DNA of 64,000 nucleotides, taken from Prochlorococcus sp. AG-424-E18 (lineage in GTDB: Bacteria; Cyanobacteriota; Cyanobacteriia; PCC-6307; Cyanobiaceae). The notes under the pieces were generated by a model that worked only from the letters and a program-made list of their open reading frames with translations, made no database searches and was not told the origin of the DNA. A program made the position numbers and the translations under genes. The stretch is taken from contig QCNC01000002.1 of NCBI GenBank assembly GCA_003210155.1, forward strand, positions 1-64,000, given 5' to 3'. Positions 39,755 through 53,894 of the stretch are shown here, one piece after another; position 1 is the stretch's first letter; each line of letters begins with the position of its first letter.

Positions 39755-40608
39755 TTCATTGGGCAGGGAGGTTGAATGCCTTTATACATTCTATAAGTTT
39801 TTGATATTCCCTCAAATCCCAAACTTGATAAAAGATAGTTTGCATATGGATTCAGATTTGAGCAATCCAATAAGATTTGGGCATCTAAATCACCAACTAA
39901 CTCCCTTATTAACAATTCAGCAAGTGGTGGAGTATCCGCTAAAAGAGGTCCGATTCTCCAACCTTGCTCATTATCCTCCAATACACAAGGTCTTATCCTG
40001 CCAAATCCATGGCACATCCCATTATTATCGACAATTGCACTGACATTACCATGGGAATTTTTCAACCAGTCATTTAGAAAATGTGGTCTAGGACTAGGTT
40101 CTCTTTGATCATCATAAATTAAGACCGCTTCAGAGGAAATTTTAGTCCCTGGGACAACTTTAAAAGAATGCAATTGATCTTTATAGAAATTTCTCAATGG
40201 CAAATCTTGAGATCCATTTAATTTCCATCGATTTGTAATAGAAGATTTTCTAAACCCCCACTTTGCGTAATCATTCAATCTATCTGGAGCAGCCTCAAGA
40301 CCAATGCAATCAACATTTTTTAAATATTCGAGAGCATGTTTCCATAATCTCACTCCATATCCATTATTTCGAAATTCTTTTTTAACGATAAATAAACCTA
40401 TAAAACCATAAGAGGAATTATATTTTATACACGCAATAGAACCTATAGGATTATTGTCGAGACAAGCTACCCATACCCCTTGTTTATCTGTATTTCTATA
40501 AATTGATATGTCGTCCATTCCAGGAGAAAATCCTTCTAACTTTGCCCATTTCGTGACTTCTGGTATTTCATTAATAGATATCAATCTAATTGAAAATGTT
40601 TCCCTCAT
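39718..40608 (-). CDS. GNAT-family N-acetyltransferase
   Basis: 296 residues, about twice one GNAT domain. The first half holds the acetyl-CoA loop motif in VKKEFRNNGYGVRLWKHAL, preceded by strands YGFIGLFI. A second half (RIGPLLADTPPLAELLIREL and onward) looks like a divergent, possibly catalytically silent GNAT domain. Tandem GNAT proteins acetylate small amines or peptides; the substrate is unknown. No partner gene is obvious. Confidence 0.8.
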   Translation of the reverse strand: MRETFSIRLISINEIPEVTKWAKLEGFSPGMDDISIYRNTDKQGVWVACLDNNPIGSIACIKYNSSYGFIGLFIVKKEFRNNGYGVRLWKHALEYLKNVDCIGLEAAPDRLNDYAKWGFRKSSITNRWKLNGSQDLPLRNFYKDQLHSFKVVPGTKISSEAVLIYDDQREPSPRPHFLNDWLKNSHGNVSAIVDNNGMCHGFGRIRPCVLEDNEQGWRIGPLLADTPPLAELLIRELVGDLDAQILLDCSNLNPYANYLLSSLGFEGISKTYRMYKGIQPPCPMNQVYGLACLELG

Positions 40609-40764
40609 AGGAATATACTAACCAAGAAAAATTTAAATTTTTAAAGGCAATATTAATAAATTTGATTATTTCTCATAAATTATTCACTTTGAATTAAGTG
40701 TCAAAAAACCTTAGTTATTTACAATTTATCCTCTGATATATTTAATACTATTCAAAGGAATAAA

Positions 40765-42156
40765 ATGAAAATTTCTGATAAATTTCATTTAGAAGACATT
40801 AATAGATTAAAAAATACAGTTCTCACTGGTAAAACCGAAAATATAAAATGGCGGATCCAACATCTAAATATAGTTTCTAAACTTTTGGATGAGAATAAAA
40901 AAGAGATAATAAAATCACTTTTTGTTGATCTAGGTAAATCTGAAATTGAAGGGCTTTCAGAAATCATTTTAGTGAAAGAAGAAATTTCACTAATAAAAAA
41001 GAAACTCAATTCTTGGATGCGACCAAAAAAGATTGATACACCCTTTTATCTATTCCCATCATCTTCCAAAGTTATTTATGAACCTCTAGGATGTGTCTTA
41101 ATTCTTGGTCCTTATAATTATCCATTACTTTATGTTTTAAAGCCATTAGTAAATATTTTCTCAGCGGGAAATACTGCAGTTATAAAACCATCAGAGAAAT
41201 GTCCTGCTACTTCAAAACTTATTAAAAAGCTTACTTCCAAATATTTCCGTAAAGATGTCCTAATGACAATAGAGGGTGACTATAAACAATCCATAAAATT
41301 AATTGAAAAAAATTTTGACCACATATTTTTTACAGGAAGTACTGAAACTGGAAAATCCATAATGAAATTAGCTTCAAAAAAATTAACTCCATTAACTCTT
41401 GAGTTAAGCGGAACAAATCCTGTAATTATTTTTAAAAATGCAAATTTAGATGTGGCTGCTAAAAGAATTGTTTGGGGCAAATTTTTTAATTCTGGTCAAT
41501 CCTGCATGGCTCCTAATCATATCTTTGTAGATAAAGAAATTGAAACTATTTTTATAGAAAAATTAAAGGAATGCATAGTAAGTTTTTACGGAGATAATCC
41601 AATTATTTCCGAAAACTTATCAAAATTAGAAAAAAAGCAATTTACATCAACTTTAGGAACTCTGAAACAATATAAAAAAGAAAAAAGAATTTTATTTGGG
41701 GGGACTTTTAGTAAAAAAAAGTTGAAAATATCTCCTACAATCCTGAGATTTAAATTAAATGAAACAGATATCTTGCAGAAAGAACTATTCAGTTCACTAC
41801 TTCCAATAATTGGAATTAATGATAAGGAATCAGCCTTAAAACAAATTAGTCAAAACTCAAAACCTTTAGCAATCTACTTATTTGGAGGCAATAAAAAAAT
41901 TCATAATCATATTTCAAAAATAACCAGCTCAGGAACAATTTGTATAAATGATGTTATGTTACCAGTCCTTATTCCAAATTTACCGTTTGGAGGCGTTGGG
42001 CAAAGTGGTATTGGTAAATTTCATGGAGAAGAAGGGTTTCGAAATTTTTCAAATCAAAAATCTATTACTTTTAAAGGTTTTTTATTTGATTCAAATCTGC
42101 GGTATCCTCCTTACGAAAGAGTAAAAAAATTTTTAAAGTTTATTTTTCAGATTTAA
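40765..42156 (+). CDS. aldehyde dehydrogenase family protein
   Basis: 463 residues. The NAD-binding part includes FTGSTETGK, the general base E213 lies in LELSGTNP, and the nucleophile C247 in NSGQSCMAP. LPFGGVGQSGIGKFHGEEG is the C-terminal signature. The length and VLILGPYNYP resemble the class-3/fatty-aldehyde-dehydrogenase branch, so it likely oxidises long-chain or aromatic aldehydes. The C-terminal Tyr/Lys-rich tail may bind membranes. Confidence 0.9.
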   Translation: MKISDKFHLEDINRLKNTVLTGKTENIKWRIQHLNIVSKLLDENKKEIIKSLFVDLGKSEIEGLSEIILVKEEISLIKKKLNSWMRPKKIDTPFYLFPSSSKVIYEPLGCVLILGPYNYPLLYVLKPLVNIFSAGNTAVIKPSEKCPATSKLIKKLTSKYFRKDVLMTIEGDYKQSIKLIEKNFDHIFFTGSTETGKSIMKLASKKLTPLTLELSGTNPVIIFKNANLDVAAKRIVWGKFFNSGQSCMAPNHIFVDKEIETIFIEKLKECIVSFYGDNPIISENLSKLEKKQFTSTLGTLKQYKKEKRILFGGTFSKKKLKISPTILRFKLNETDILQKELFSSLLPIIGINDKESALKQISQNSKPLAIYLFGGNKKIHNHISKITSSGTICINDVMLPVLIPNLPFGGVGQSGIGKFHGEEGFRNFSNQKSITFKGFLFDSNLRYPPYERVKKFLKFIFQI

Positions 42157-42228
42157 ATTACTTAAATTGTTTTCAAAAACCTAGCGATTTTAAATTTAAA
42201 GATTATCTTTAAATAAATAGTGAGTTTT

Positions 42229-42990
42229 ATGAAATTTGCATTTTTAGTAATTGCCATATTTATTAATTTTTTTAATCAATCATTGATAAAATCGGAAGAA
42301 AAGATATTCTTAGCAAACAATAAAATTGAGAATATTGCTAGAAAAGAATCAATTACTGAAGAAAAAACTGAAATAAAAAAAATTCATATTGTAAAAAGTG
42401 GAGATACAATATCGAGTATTTCAAAATTCTATTCAATAAATAAAGATTTAATTATTAAATTGAATAACTTAAAAGACGAAAATTATATCTCTGTTGGCCA
42501 AAATCTTATTATCTCCGAATCTTCTGAAAATCTTACAAAACAATCAGATTTAGTAAATAATTATCATGTTGTTCAAACTGGTGAAAATCTGACTGAGATA
42601 TCAAACAAATATAATTTAAAAGTTATCGATCTGATAGAGATTAATAATCTCAATAATCCTGATTCAATAAAAGTTGGTCAAAAACTCATAATCAGAAAAA
42701 AGAACATGCTTAATTCAGAAAATCATGAAACAACTGAAAATAAAAAAAATAATGAATTACTTGTATTAGATAAAAAAATTTATGGTCCTTTATTAATTCA
42801 AAGTAAATCATATAAAGATATTAAAGGTAGAAAAGTTTTAAACGTACTAAATCAAGAAAATAAAAAACTGATTCTTTCAATCAATTGTGATAAAAATGAA
42901 TTAGATGTAAGAATACCTGGGAGGAAATGGATTGGAAGTAAGCCTGCTAAAGAAGAATTCGAAAAAAATTTAATAAATGATTTTTGTTAA
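42229..42990 (+). CDS. LysM-domain cell-wall-binding protein
   Basis: About 253 residues. A signal peptide (KFAFLVIAIFINFFN) is followed by two LysM domains, IHIVKSGDTISSISKFYSI (ending GQNLIIS) and YHVVQTGENLTEISNKYNL (ending GQKLIIR). LysM units bind peptidoglycan. The C-terminal 90 residues carry two cysteines and no known catalytic domain. It lies 80 bp upstream of psaE. Confidence 0.88.
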   Translation: MKFAFLVIAIFINFFNQSLIKSEEKIFLANNKIENIARKESITEEKTEIKKIHIVKSGDTISSISKFYSINKDLIIKLNNLKDENYISVGQNLIISESSENLTKQSDLVNNYHVVQTGENLTEISNKYNLKVIDLIEINNLNNPDSIKVGQKLIIRKKNMLNSENHETTENKKNNELLVLDKKIYGPLLIQSKSYKDIKGRKVLNVLNQENKKLILSINCDKNELDVRIPGRKWIGSKPAKEEFEKNLINDFC

Positions 42991-43070
42991 AACTTTTAAT
43001 TAATATGTGTGAATAATTTGTCTAAGAATATTAATGATGAGTTATTCTACAAAAAGTTAAATTAATAGTA

Positions 43071-43280
43071 ATGGCTATTTCAAGAGGAGATCTCGTAAGA
43101 GTAAAAAGACCAGAATCATATTGGTACAATGAAATAGGTAAAGTTGCTTCAGTTGATACCTCAGGTATTAAATATAACTGTGTCGTCAGATTCGATAAAG
43201 TTAATTACGCTGGGATTAGCGGAACTGATGGTGGAGCAAATACAAATAATTTCGCTGAAAGTGAATTAGAGAAAGCTTAA
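43071..43280 (+). CDS. psaE: photosystem I subunit PsaE
   Basis: 69 residues of a small SH3-fold protein: [19 protein letters not shown] opens it, with [17 protein letters not shown] and [18 protein letters not shown] further on. PsaE sits on the stromal face of photosystem I and helps dock ferredoxin and flavodoxin. Sequence and length agree closely with picocyanobacterial PsaE. mutM starts 4 bp after its stop. Confidence 0.97.
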   Translation: MAISRGDLVRVKRPESYWYNEIGKVASVDTSGIKYNCVVRFDKVNYAGISGTDGGANTNNFAESELEKA

Positions 43281-43284
43281 ATAA

Positions 43285-44163
43285 TTGCCTGAATTACCAG
43301 AAGTAGAAACAGTTCGCAGAGGTTTAGAGAAAAAACTTAATAACTTTATTATTAAAAAAGTAGAAGTCTGCAGGGATTCTACTGTTGCATTTCCAAAAAA
43401 GAAGGAAGAATTCATTAAAGGGCTTCGGAACTCACTTTTTTATAAATGGGATAGAAGAGGAAAATATTTAATAGCTAAATTAAAAGAAGTTCAAAATGAG
43501 AATACTCAAAATCCTCTAGAAAATTCACAAAATAACGGATTTCTTGTGGTTCATCTAAGAATGACTGGATATTTCAAACTTATTGAAAACTCAACTCATC
43601 CTTGTAAACACACAAGAATAAGATTTTTCGATAAAAATAATAATGAGCTTAGGTATATTGACGTAAGAAGTTTTGGTCAAATGTGGTGGATTAATAAAAG
43701 CCATTCACCAAACAAAATAATTAAAGGATTAGGTTCATTAGGACCAGAACCATTTTCTAAAGACTTTGATGCAAATTACCTTAAGAAAGTTATTTCAAAA
43801 AGGACAAAATCTATAAAAGCTATTTTATTAGATCAAACAATAGTTGCAGGTATAGGTAATATTTATGCTGATGAAAGTTTATACTCTGCTGGCATCTCAC
43901 CTTTCAGGGAAGCTCGAACAATAAAAAAGAGTGAGTTAATCAAGCTCAAAGAATCAATTGTAACTGTATTAAAAAAAAGTATAGGTTCTGGGGGTACTAC
44001 ATTTAGCGATTTTAGGGACTTGGAAGGAGAGAATGGGAATTTTGGTTTACAGACAAATGTCTATAGGAGAACTGGAAAAGAATGTCGTAAATGTGGAAAT
44101 TTAATTAAAAGACAAAAAATTACTGGAAGGAGTACCCATTGGTGTCCTAAATGCCAAAAATAA
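43285..44163 (+). CDS. mutM: formamidopyrimidine-DNA glycosylase
   Basis: 292 residues beginning [13 protein letters not shown] after the start; the Pro and Glu at positions 2 and 3 are the catalytic residues and require initiation at the TTG 43285, which is why that rare start is chosen. The C-terminal zinc finger CRKCG...WCPKC and the [16 protein letters not shown] helix-two-turns-helix are present. It excises oxidised purines such as 8-oxoG. A terminator follows directly. Confidence 0.95.
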   Translation: MPELPEVETVRRGLEKKLNNFIIKKVEVCRDSTVAFPKKKEEFIKGLRNSLFYKWDRRGKYLIAKLKEVQNENTQNPLENSQNNGFLVVHLRMTGYFKLIENSTHPCKHTRIRFFDKNNNELRYIDVRSFGQMWWINKSHSPNKIIKGLGSLGPEPFSKDFDANYLKKVISKRTKSIKAILLDQTIVAGIGNIYADESLYSAGISPFREARTIKKSELIKLKESIVTVLKKSIGSGGTTFSDFRDLEGENGNFGLQTNVYRRTGKECRKCGNLIKRQKITGRSTHWCPKCQK

Positions 44164-44196
44164 AAAAGGGGTTACTCAACAAGAGTAACCCCTTTT
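44164..44196 (+). terminator. intrinsic terminator after mutM
   Basis: Arms AAAAGGGGTTACTC and GAGTAACCCCTTTT pair perfectly around a 5-nt loop; both flanks are A- and T-rich, so it can end the mutM transcript and also the opposing rRNA transcript. Confidence 0.9.
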
Positions 44197-44206
44197 AAAT
44201 ATTTTT

Positions 44207-44324
44207 ACCTGGCATTGAGCTATTTTCTCAAGGGGCTACCCCCTAAATATTTTCGCCGCTGAAGCGTTTCACAACCGAGTTCGAGATGGTTCGGAGTGGT
44301 TCCACATCGCCATGAACACCAGGA
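44207..44324 (-). rRNA. 5S ribosomal RNA
   Basis: Minus strand begins TCCTGGTGTTCATGGCG and ends with the complementary CCAGGTA, forming helix I; the internal CGAACTCGG loop is typical. It is the last gene of the rRNA operon (16S-Ile-Ala-23S-5S). Ends are estimated to a few bases. Confidence 0.92.
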
Positions 44325-44391
44325 TAGTGTGAACCTTGAGAACTGCATAGAAAATTATATAGATTAAAAACAATAAATTAAGTTTATTTGG

Positions 44392-47265
<2,874 letters not shown>

Positions 47266-47520
47266 TAACTTCAAAATTGAAGCATCAGCTTAATAGAATT
47301 GTTATTAATGCGTTCGCACAAATAATAAATCTGCATCATTAAAGATGCTTATTGTCTTTAAAAAATAATCTATGCAGTTGTCAAGGTTCTCTGAAAACAA
47401 TGAAATTAATTCAATGAGTCCAGCATCTTAATGATTTCATTAGGAAGCTAGATTCGTTCAGAAACTGATCACAACTCAAAACATTTCCTTTATCTAAATT
47501 ATGGAAGAGGTGGTAATCAG

Positions 47521-47593
47521 TGGAGGTAAGCGGACTCGAACCGCTGACATCCTGCTTGCAAAGCAGGCGCTCTACCAACTGAGCTATACCCCC
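47521..47593 (-). tRNA. tRNA-Ala(UGC)
   Basis: A 73-nt cloverleaf on the minus strand starting GGGGGTATAGCTCAG, with anticodon TGC in CTTTGCAAG and T loop GTTCGAGTC. It lies in the 16S-23S spacer. CCA is not encoded. Confidence 0.95.
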
Positions 47594-47605
47594 AACATAG
47601 AGATA

Positions 47606-47679
<74 letters not shown>

Positions 47680-47802
47680 AGGAAAGATAATGGGTGTGAC
47701 CTAGAAAAACTTAGGAAATGAAATTCTTAATTAAGAACGTGAGATACCGATCGACCTAAGGTGACAAAATAGTAATATTAAACATTTTGTTGTCTCCCTG
47801 TT

Positions 47803-49285
<1,483 letters not shown>

Positions 49286-49619
49286 GTTCAAATCCTTTTG
49301 TAGATAAATCTACTCAAATTGAATTGCTTTATCCAAATAAAAACTTCAGTTTATGTATTTAGTTTCAGCCTCCTTAAAAATTAAGGATTACATTGAGTGC
49401 ACATTAAAAATAATTTTAAAGTGACTTTCCAAGATCTCAGATCCGTTTGCATCAAAGCCAAAAGTTAGCAATTGATGACATTTTTATATATTCTTGACGG
49501 GACCTCACACCTTTATTGCATGTACATCTTGAAATAACCAAAAAAATTTTAGTTTTTCTTGACGCAATAAAAGCATCAGTTCCTAAGTTTTTAAATTTTC
49601 TAGGTGCAGAGTTAAACAA
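49286..49619 (-). other. rRNA operon leader/promoter region
   Basis: No protein frame of note. Being directly upstream of 16S on the minus strand, this must hold the rRNA promoter and leader, including processing stems. A TATATA at about 49486 is a possible -10, but I cannot find a matching -35 and do not call a promoter. Confidence 0.5.
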
Positions 49620-49823
49620 GTGAATAACTCATTTAGAAGGGAAACCCTTCTTCTGGCTGAAAATAATGATCGAAATCATATCTCCAAAAATTCATTAATT
49701 TACCAAAAATCAGATTTAAGGAAATTTCTTGAATTATGCAAAAAGTTATATTTTTGCCCAGAAGAAAATACTAAACCATCTGACTGTAATTGTGCAACCT
49801 TTTATACAAAAATTTTTTATTAA
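49620..49823 (+). CDS. small hypothetical protein
   Basis: 67 residues from a GTG start. Polar N-terminus, helical middle (LRKFLELCKKLYFCPEE) and four cysteines (LCKK, YFCP, DCNC). The Cys cluster suggests a metal-binding or redox protein. It lies 60 bp before the invertase gene on the same strand. Confidence 0.5.
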   Translation: MNNSFRRETLLLAENNDRNHISKNSLIYQKSDLRKFLELCKKLYFCPEENTKPSDCNCATFYTKIFY

Positions 49824-49883
49824 TTTTTTATTTGTTCAAAGTCTCATTAAACAACTAGGCTTAAATTAAAGGATATAAATGAA

Positions 49884-51323
49884 ATGGCAGAAAGATTTAG
49901 TCAAAAAAATTTAAGAGTAAGACCAAGTTCTGATGAGGAGAAAATTGTAACAAATGCAAAAAAACACTTTGAAAAGACTTTGGTTGAAATATCCGGCGAG
50001 TTAGTGGGAAGCGTTGCTGCACTAGAACACCCAACAAAGAATAAAAAATTAAATTATGGCGAAATATTTTTAAGAGATAATGTTCCTGTAATGATTTACC
50101 TCATTACCCAAAAACGGTACGAAATTGTAAAAAAATTCCTAAGTGTATGTCTTGAATTGCAAAGCTCTAATTACCAAACACGTGGCGTATTTCCTACTAG
50201 TTTCGTTGAAGAAAATGGACAGCTAATTGGAGACTATGGTCAGAGATCAATAGGGAGGATTACTTCAGCTGATGCAAGTTTATGGTGGCCTATTTTATGT
50301 TGGTATTATGTCAATAAAAGCGGTGATCATGCCTTCGGGAAAAGTCAAAGCGTCCAAAGAGGTATTCAACTTCTACTAGATTTAGTTCTACATCCAACAT
50401 TTGAGGGAACTCCAGTACTTTTTGTTCCAGATTGCGCATTTATGATTGATAGACCTATGGATGTATGGGGAGCACCTTTAGAAGTTGAAGTTTTACTTCA
50501 TGGATGTTTAAAAAGTTGTATTAACTTAATGGAATTAAGTAGAGCAGATCATGTAAGTAGACTTCTAGACCAAAGACTTATTCTTACAAATCAATGGGTT
50601 AAGGATTTGGGAAATTTTCTTTTAAAGCATTATTGGGTTACCAGCCAAACAATGCAAATTTTGAGAAGAAGGCCAACTGAACAGTATGGTGATGATCAAC
50701 ACTTTAATGAATTTAACGTTCAGCCTCAAGTAGTCCCCTCATGGCTTCAAGATTGGTTGGAAAATAGAGGAGGTTACTTAATAGGAAATATTAGGACCGG
50801 AAGGCCTGACTTTAGATTTTACAGTTTAGGCAATTCTTTAGCATGTATGTTCGGAGTGCTGCCTCCTGAAGAACAGAGAGCTTTATTTAGATTAGTTTTA
50901 CATAACAGACAGCATTTGATGGCACAAATGCCTATGAGAATTTGTCATCCTCATATGGATGTCGAAGAATGGCAAAATAAAACTGGATCTGATCCAAAGA
51001 ATTGGCCTTGGAGTTACCATAACGGTGGTCATTGGCCAAGTTTGCTTTGGTTTTTTGGTACAGCTGTGCTATTACATCAAAAAAATTATGGTTCTGAGGA
51101 TGTGATTCTCATGGAAGAAATGAAATCTTTAATAGAGGAATCATATTGGTGTCAACTTAATCAATTGCCTAAACAAGAGTGGGCAGAATACTTTGATGGT
51201 CCTACAGGTACTTGGGTTGGGCAACAATCAAGAACATATCAAACCTGGACAATTGTTGGATTTTTATTAATGAACCATTTTTTAAGAAATGATTATAAGG
51301 ATCTAAATATGTTTGAAATTTAA
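49884..51323 (+). CDS. neutral/alkaline invertase, glycoside hydrolase family 100
   Basis: 479 residues of the (alpha/alpha)6 GH100 family. YGEIFLRDNVPVMIYLIT near the start, GRITSADASLWWPIL (catalytic Asp in the SADAS segment) and LWFFGTAVLLHQKNY are typical. MRICHPHMDVEEWQNKTG and WPWSYHNGGHWPSLLW complete the substrate pocket. It hydrolyses sucrose to glucose and fructose in the cytoplasm. In Prochlorococcus sucrose is an osmolyte. No signal peptide is present. Confidence 0.92.
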   Translation: MAERFSQKNLRVRPSSDEEKIVTNAKKHFEKTLVEISGELVGSVAALEHPTKNKKLNYGEIFLRDNVPVMIYLITQKRYEIVKKFLSVCLELQSSNYQTRGVFPTSFVEENGQLIGDYGQRSIGRITSADASLWWPILCWYYVNKSGDHAFGKSQSVQRGIQLLLDLVLHPTFEGTPVLFVPDCAFMIDRPMDVWGAPLEVEVLLHGCLKSCINLMELSRADHVSRLLDQRLILTNQWVKDLGNFLLKHYWVTSQTMQILRRRPTEQYGDDQHFNEFNVQPQVVPSWLQDWLENRGGYLIGNIRTGRPDFRFYSLGNSLACMFGVLPPEEQRALFRLVLHNRQHLMAQMPMRICHPHMDVEEWQNKTGSDPKNWPWSYHNGGHWPSLLWFFGTAVLLHQKNYGSEDVILMEEMKSLIEESYWCQLNQLPKQEWAEYFDGPTGTWVGQQSRTYQTWTIVGFLLMNHFLRNDYKDLNMFEI

Positions 51324-51325
51324 GC

Positions 51326-51808
51326 TTAAAATAATCCTAAAGTTAGTGATTTATCTATTGGCAAGCATGCCCCAATACCAAGATATATTGTTAGAAAAGT
51401 TCCGAATAAGAAAACAGACATTGCTATTGGTCTCCTAAATGGATTCGAAAATTTATTAACGTTTTCGATAAAGGGCAAAATCATCAATCCAATTGGTATT
51501 AATGTTTGAAGTGCAATACCCAAAAGTTTATTAGGTACCACCCTAAGTATTTGGAAAACTGGATAGAGATACCATTCAGGAAGTATTTCCAAGGGTGTTG
51601 CGAATGGATTAGCTTTGTCTCCCAACATTGCAGGATCAAGAACTGCCAATCCAACTACACAAGCAATAGTCCCTAATATAACTACTGGGAAAATATATAG
51701 TAGATCATTTGGCCAAGCTGGCTCACCATAGTAATTATGGCCCATACCTTTAGCCAACTTTGCTCTCAATTTTGGATCAGATAGATCTGGTTTTTTTAAC
51801 GTAGACAT
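51326..51808 (-). CDS. petD: cytochrome b6f subunit IV
   Basis: 160 residues. [20 protein letters not shown] then [20 protein letters not shown] and three membrane helices, with the [13 protein letters not shown] quinol-site loop. It forms the cytochrome b6f core with PetB, encoded 33 bp upstream on the same strand. Length is standard. Confidence 0.97.
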   Translation of the reverse strand: MSTLKKPDLSDPKLRAKLAKGMGHNYYGEPAWPNDLLYIFPVVILGTIACVVGLAVLDPAMLGDKANPFATPLEILPEWYLYPVFQILRVVPNKLLGIALQTLIPIGLMILPFIENVNKFSNPFRRPIAMSVFLFGTFLTIYLGIGACLPIDKSLTLGLF

Positions 51809-51841
51809 ATGGAGAACGAATAATGGTTTAAGTATAAGGGT

Positions 51842-52498
51842 TTATAAAGGACCTGAAATACCCTGTTTACGAATCATTAAAAAGTGCATCAACATGAAAA
51901 CTGCCAATGACCATGGCAATACAAAAGTGTGAAGACTGTAAAATCTGGTTAATGTGGATTGTCCAACACTTTCTCCACCTCTAAGTAGTTCAACCATAAA
52001 GTCTCCAATTACTGGTATTGCAGCAGGGACACCTGAAACAATCTTAACTGCCCAATAACCTACCTGATCCCAAGGCAAAGAGTAACCTGTTACTCCAAAA
52101 GCTACAGTTATAACCGCCATTACAACACCTGTAACCCAAGTTAATTCTCTTGGTCTTTTAAAACCCCCAGTAAGATAAACCCTGAAGACATGAAGGATCA
52201 GCATCAAAACCATCATTGATGCACTCCATCTATGTACAGATCTTATTAACCATCCAAAACTTACGTCGGTCATTAAATAACTAACTGAACTATAAGCTTG
52301 TGTAACTGTTGGCTTATAGTAAAAAGTCATTGCAAAACCTGTTGCAAATTGAATTAAGAAGCATACTAAAGTTATGCCTCCCAAACAATAAAAAATATTT
52401 ACATGTGGGGGTACGTACTTGGAAGTTACGTCGTCAGTTATGTCTTGGATTTCAAGCCTTTCTTGAAACCAGTCATAAACAGATGAAGAATTTGCCAT
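51842..52498 (-). CDS. petB: cytochrome b6
   Basis: 218 residues, four membrane helices. Haem-ligand histidines lie in [12 protein letters not shown] and [10 protein letters not shown] (helix B) and in SLHTFVLPW and [12 protein letters not shown] (helix D). The conserved Cys for the extra haem c-prime is within residues 30-40. It is the quinol-oxidising core of b6f, joining photosystems II and I. petD follows on the same strand, the usual operon. Confidence 0.97.
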   Translation of the reverse strand: MANSSSVYDWFQERLEIQDITDDVTSKYVPPHVNIFYCLGGITLVCFLIQFATGFAMTFYYKPTVTQAYSSVSYLMTDVSFGWLIRSVHRWSASMMVLMLILHVFRVYLTGGFKRPRELTWVTGVVMAVITVAFGVTGYSLPWDQVGYWAVKIVSGVPAAIPVIGDFMVELLRGGESVGQSTLTRFYSLHTFVLPWSLAVFMLMHFLMIRKQGISGPL

Positions 52499-52571
52499 CC
52501 AAAAAAAAAAATTAGCTTTGATATAAAGAGCTTACTTAAAATTCTTATACTTGGTGTTAACACTTAACCCA

Positions 52572-53858
52572 ATGAATTCATCTTTTAACAAACTTTTAAC
52601 ATTCAAAACTGTGATCACTGCAACATTGATCATAGTTTTTTCAATCAATCTTTTGTTGATTGAGAGGGTTGATGCTCTCAGTGATAGCAGGCAATTAGTA
52701 CTTGACGCTTGGACTTTGGTAAACGAAGGTTTTTATGATCCAGAAAAGTTTGATGAAATCCAATGGAAAAGAATTAGACAAAAAACATTACAGAAACAAA
52801 TTGAAACAAGTGAAGAGGCTTATTCCGCAATTGAAGACATGTTAAGACCTCTAGAAGATCCCTACACGAGAGTTTTACGCCCGAAAGATTATGAACTACT
52901 GAAATCAAGTAATTTTGGTAGTGAAATTAATGGTGTTGGGCTTCAATTAGGTGAAGATGATGACAATAAAGTTCAAGTTATCTCTACTCTTGGGGGTTCC
53001 CCAGCTGAAGAAGCTGGAATAGTAAGCGGGGACTCGATAAAGACAGTAGATGGAATCTCATCAGAAAAATTAGGGCTTGCTGGTACTGCCTCTAAGTTAA
53101 GAGGTGAATCAGGGACAAAAGTTTTAGTTGAATTATCTTCGGCATCAGGAGAAATTAGGGAAGTCGACCTAGAGAGGAGATCAGTAGATCTCAGGCCAGT
53201 TAGAACAAAACGTTTAAGAGACGATTCTCACACAATAGGATATTTAAGGATAACTCAATTCAGCGAAAGCGTACCCAAAAAAGTTGAAGAGGCGCTTCGT
53301 GAGTTAAAAGAAAAAGAGGTTGAGGGCTTAATCTTGGATCTTAGAAATAATTCAGGTGGACTAGTAAGCTCAGGTATAGCAGTTGCAGACTCATTATTAA
53401 GTGAAAGCCCTGTAGTCGAGACAAAAGATAGAAATGGAATTAAAGATGCAATTATTTCTCAAAAGGAGACATCTTTTGATGGACCAATGGTGACTCTAGT
53501 AAATAAGGGTACTGCAAGTGCTAGTGAAATACTTGCAGGATCTTTACAAGATAATAAGAGATCAATTCTTATGGGAGAACAAACTTATGGGAAAGGTTTA
53601 ATTCAATCACTAAAAAGTTTGGGAGAAGATAGTGGCATTGCTATAACAGTGGCTAGTTACTTAACCCCGAATGGTAATAATATTCAAGGCCAAGGCATGA
53701 CTCCTGACAAATTACTTGATCTCCCGGATACAAATGATTACGGAAGCACTGATGATAAATGGGTGAGGAATGCAGAATTATTTCTGGGGTCGCTTCTAGA
53801 AAAAGAAGAAGTTTCAGTTCAAACTATTGAGTTCAATAATGAAGAAATCAAATCTTGA
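52572..53858 (+). CDS. ctpA: carboxyl-terminal processing protease
   Basis: 428 residues from the ATG at 52572 (TTG 52551 gives 435). The N-terminus is a membrane/signal segment (TVITATLIIVFSINLLLI). A PDZ domain follows (GGSPAEEAGIVSGDSIKTVDG) and then the tail-specific protease core, with the Ser in GTASASEIL and the Lys in YGKGLIQS. In cyanobacteria CtpA trims the C-terminus of the D1 protein in the lumen so that the manganese cluster can assemble. Other substrates are possible for CtpB- or CtpC-type paralogues. Confidence 0.88.
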   Translation: MNSSFNKLLTFKTVITATLIIVFSINLLLIERVDALSDSRQLVLDAWTLVNEGFYDPEKFDEIQWKRIRQKTLQKQIETSEEAYSAIEDMLRPLEDPYTRVLRPKDYELLKSSNFGSEINGVGLQLGEDDDNKVQVISTLGGSPAEEAGIVSGDSIKTVDGISSEKLGLAGTASKLRGESGTKVLVELSSASGEIREVDLERRSVDLRPVRTKRLRDDSHTIGYLRITQFSESVPKKVEEALRELKEKEVEGLILDLRNNSGGLVSSGIAVADSLLSESPVVETKDRNGIKDAIISQKETSFDGPMVTLVNKGTASASEILAGSLQDNKRSILMGEQTYGKGLIQSLKSLGEDSGIAITVASYLTPNGNNIQGQGMTPDKLLDLPDTNDYGSTDDKWVRNAELFLGSLLEKEEVSVQTIEFNNEEIKS

Positions 53859-53894
53859 AATGGCTAAAGATTGAAAATAAAAAATCTTAAAAAT

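Noticed and set aside
39699-40043. 114-codon plus-strand frame
   Set aside because: It lies antisense to the GNAT gene and has no coding features of its own.
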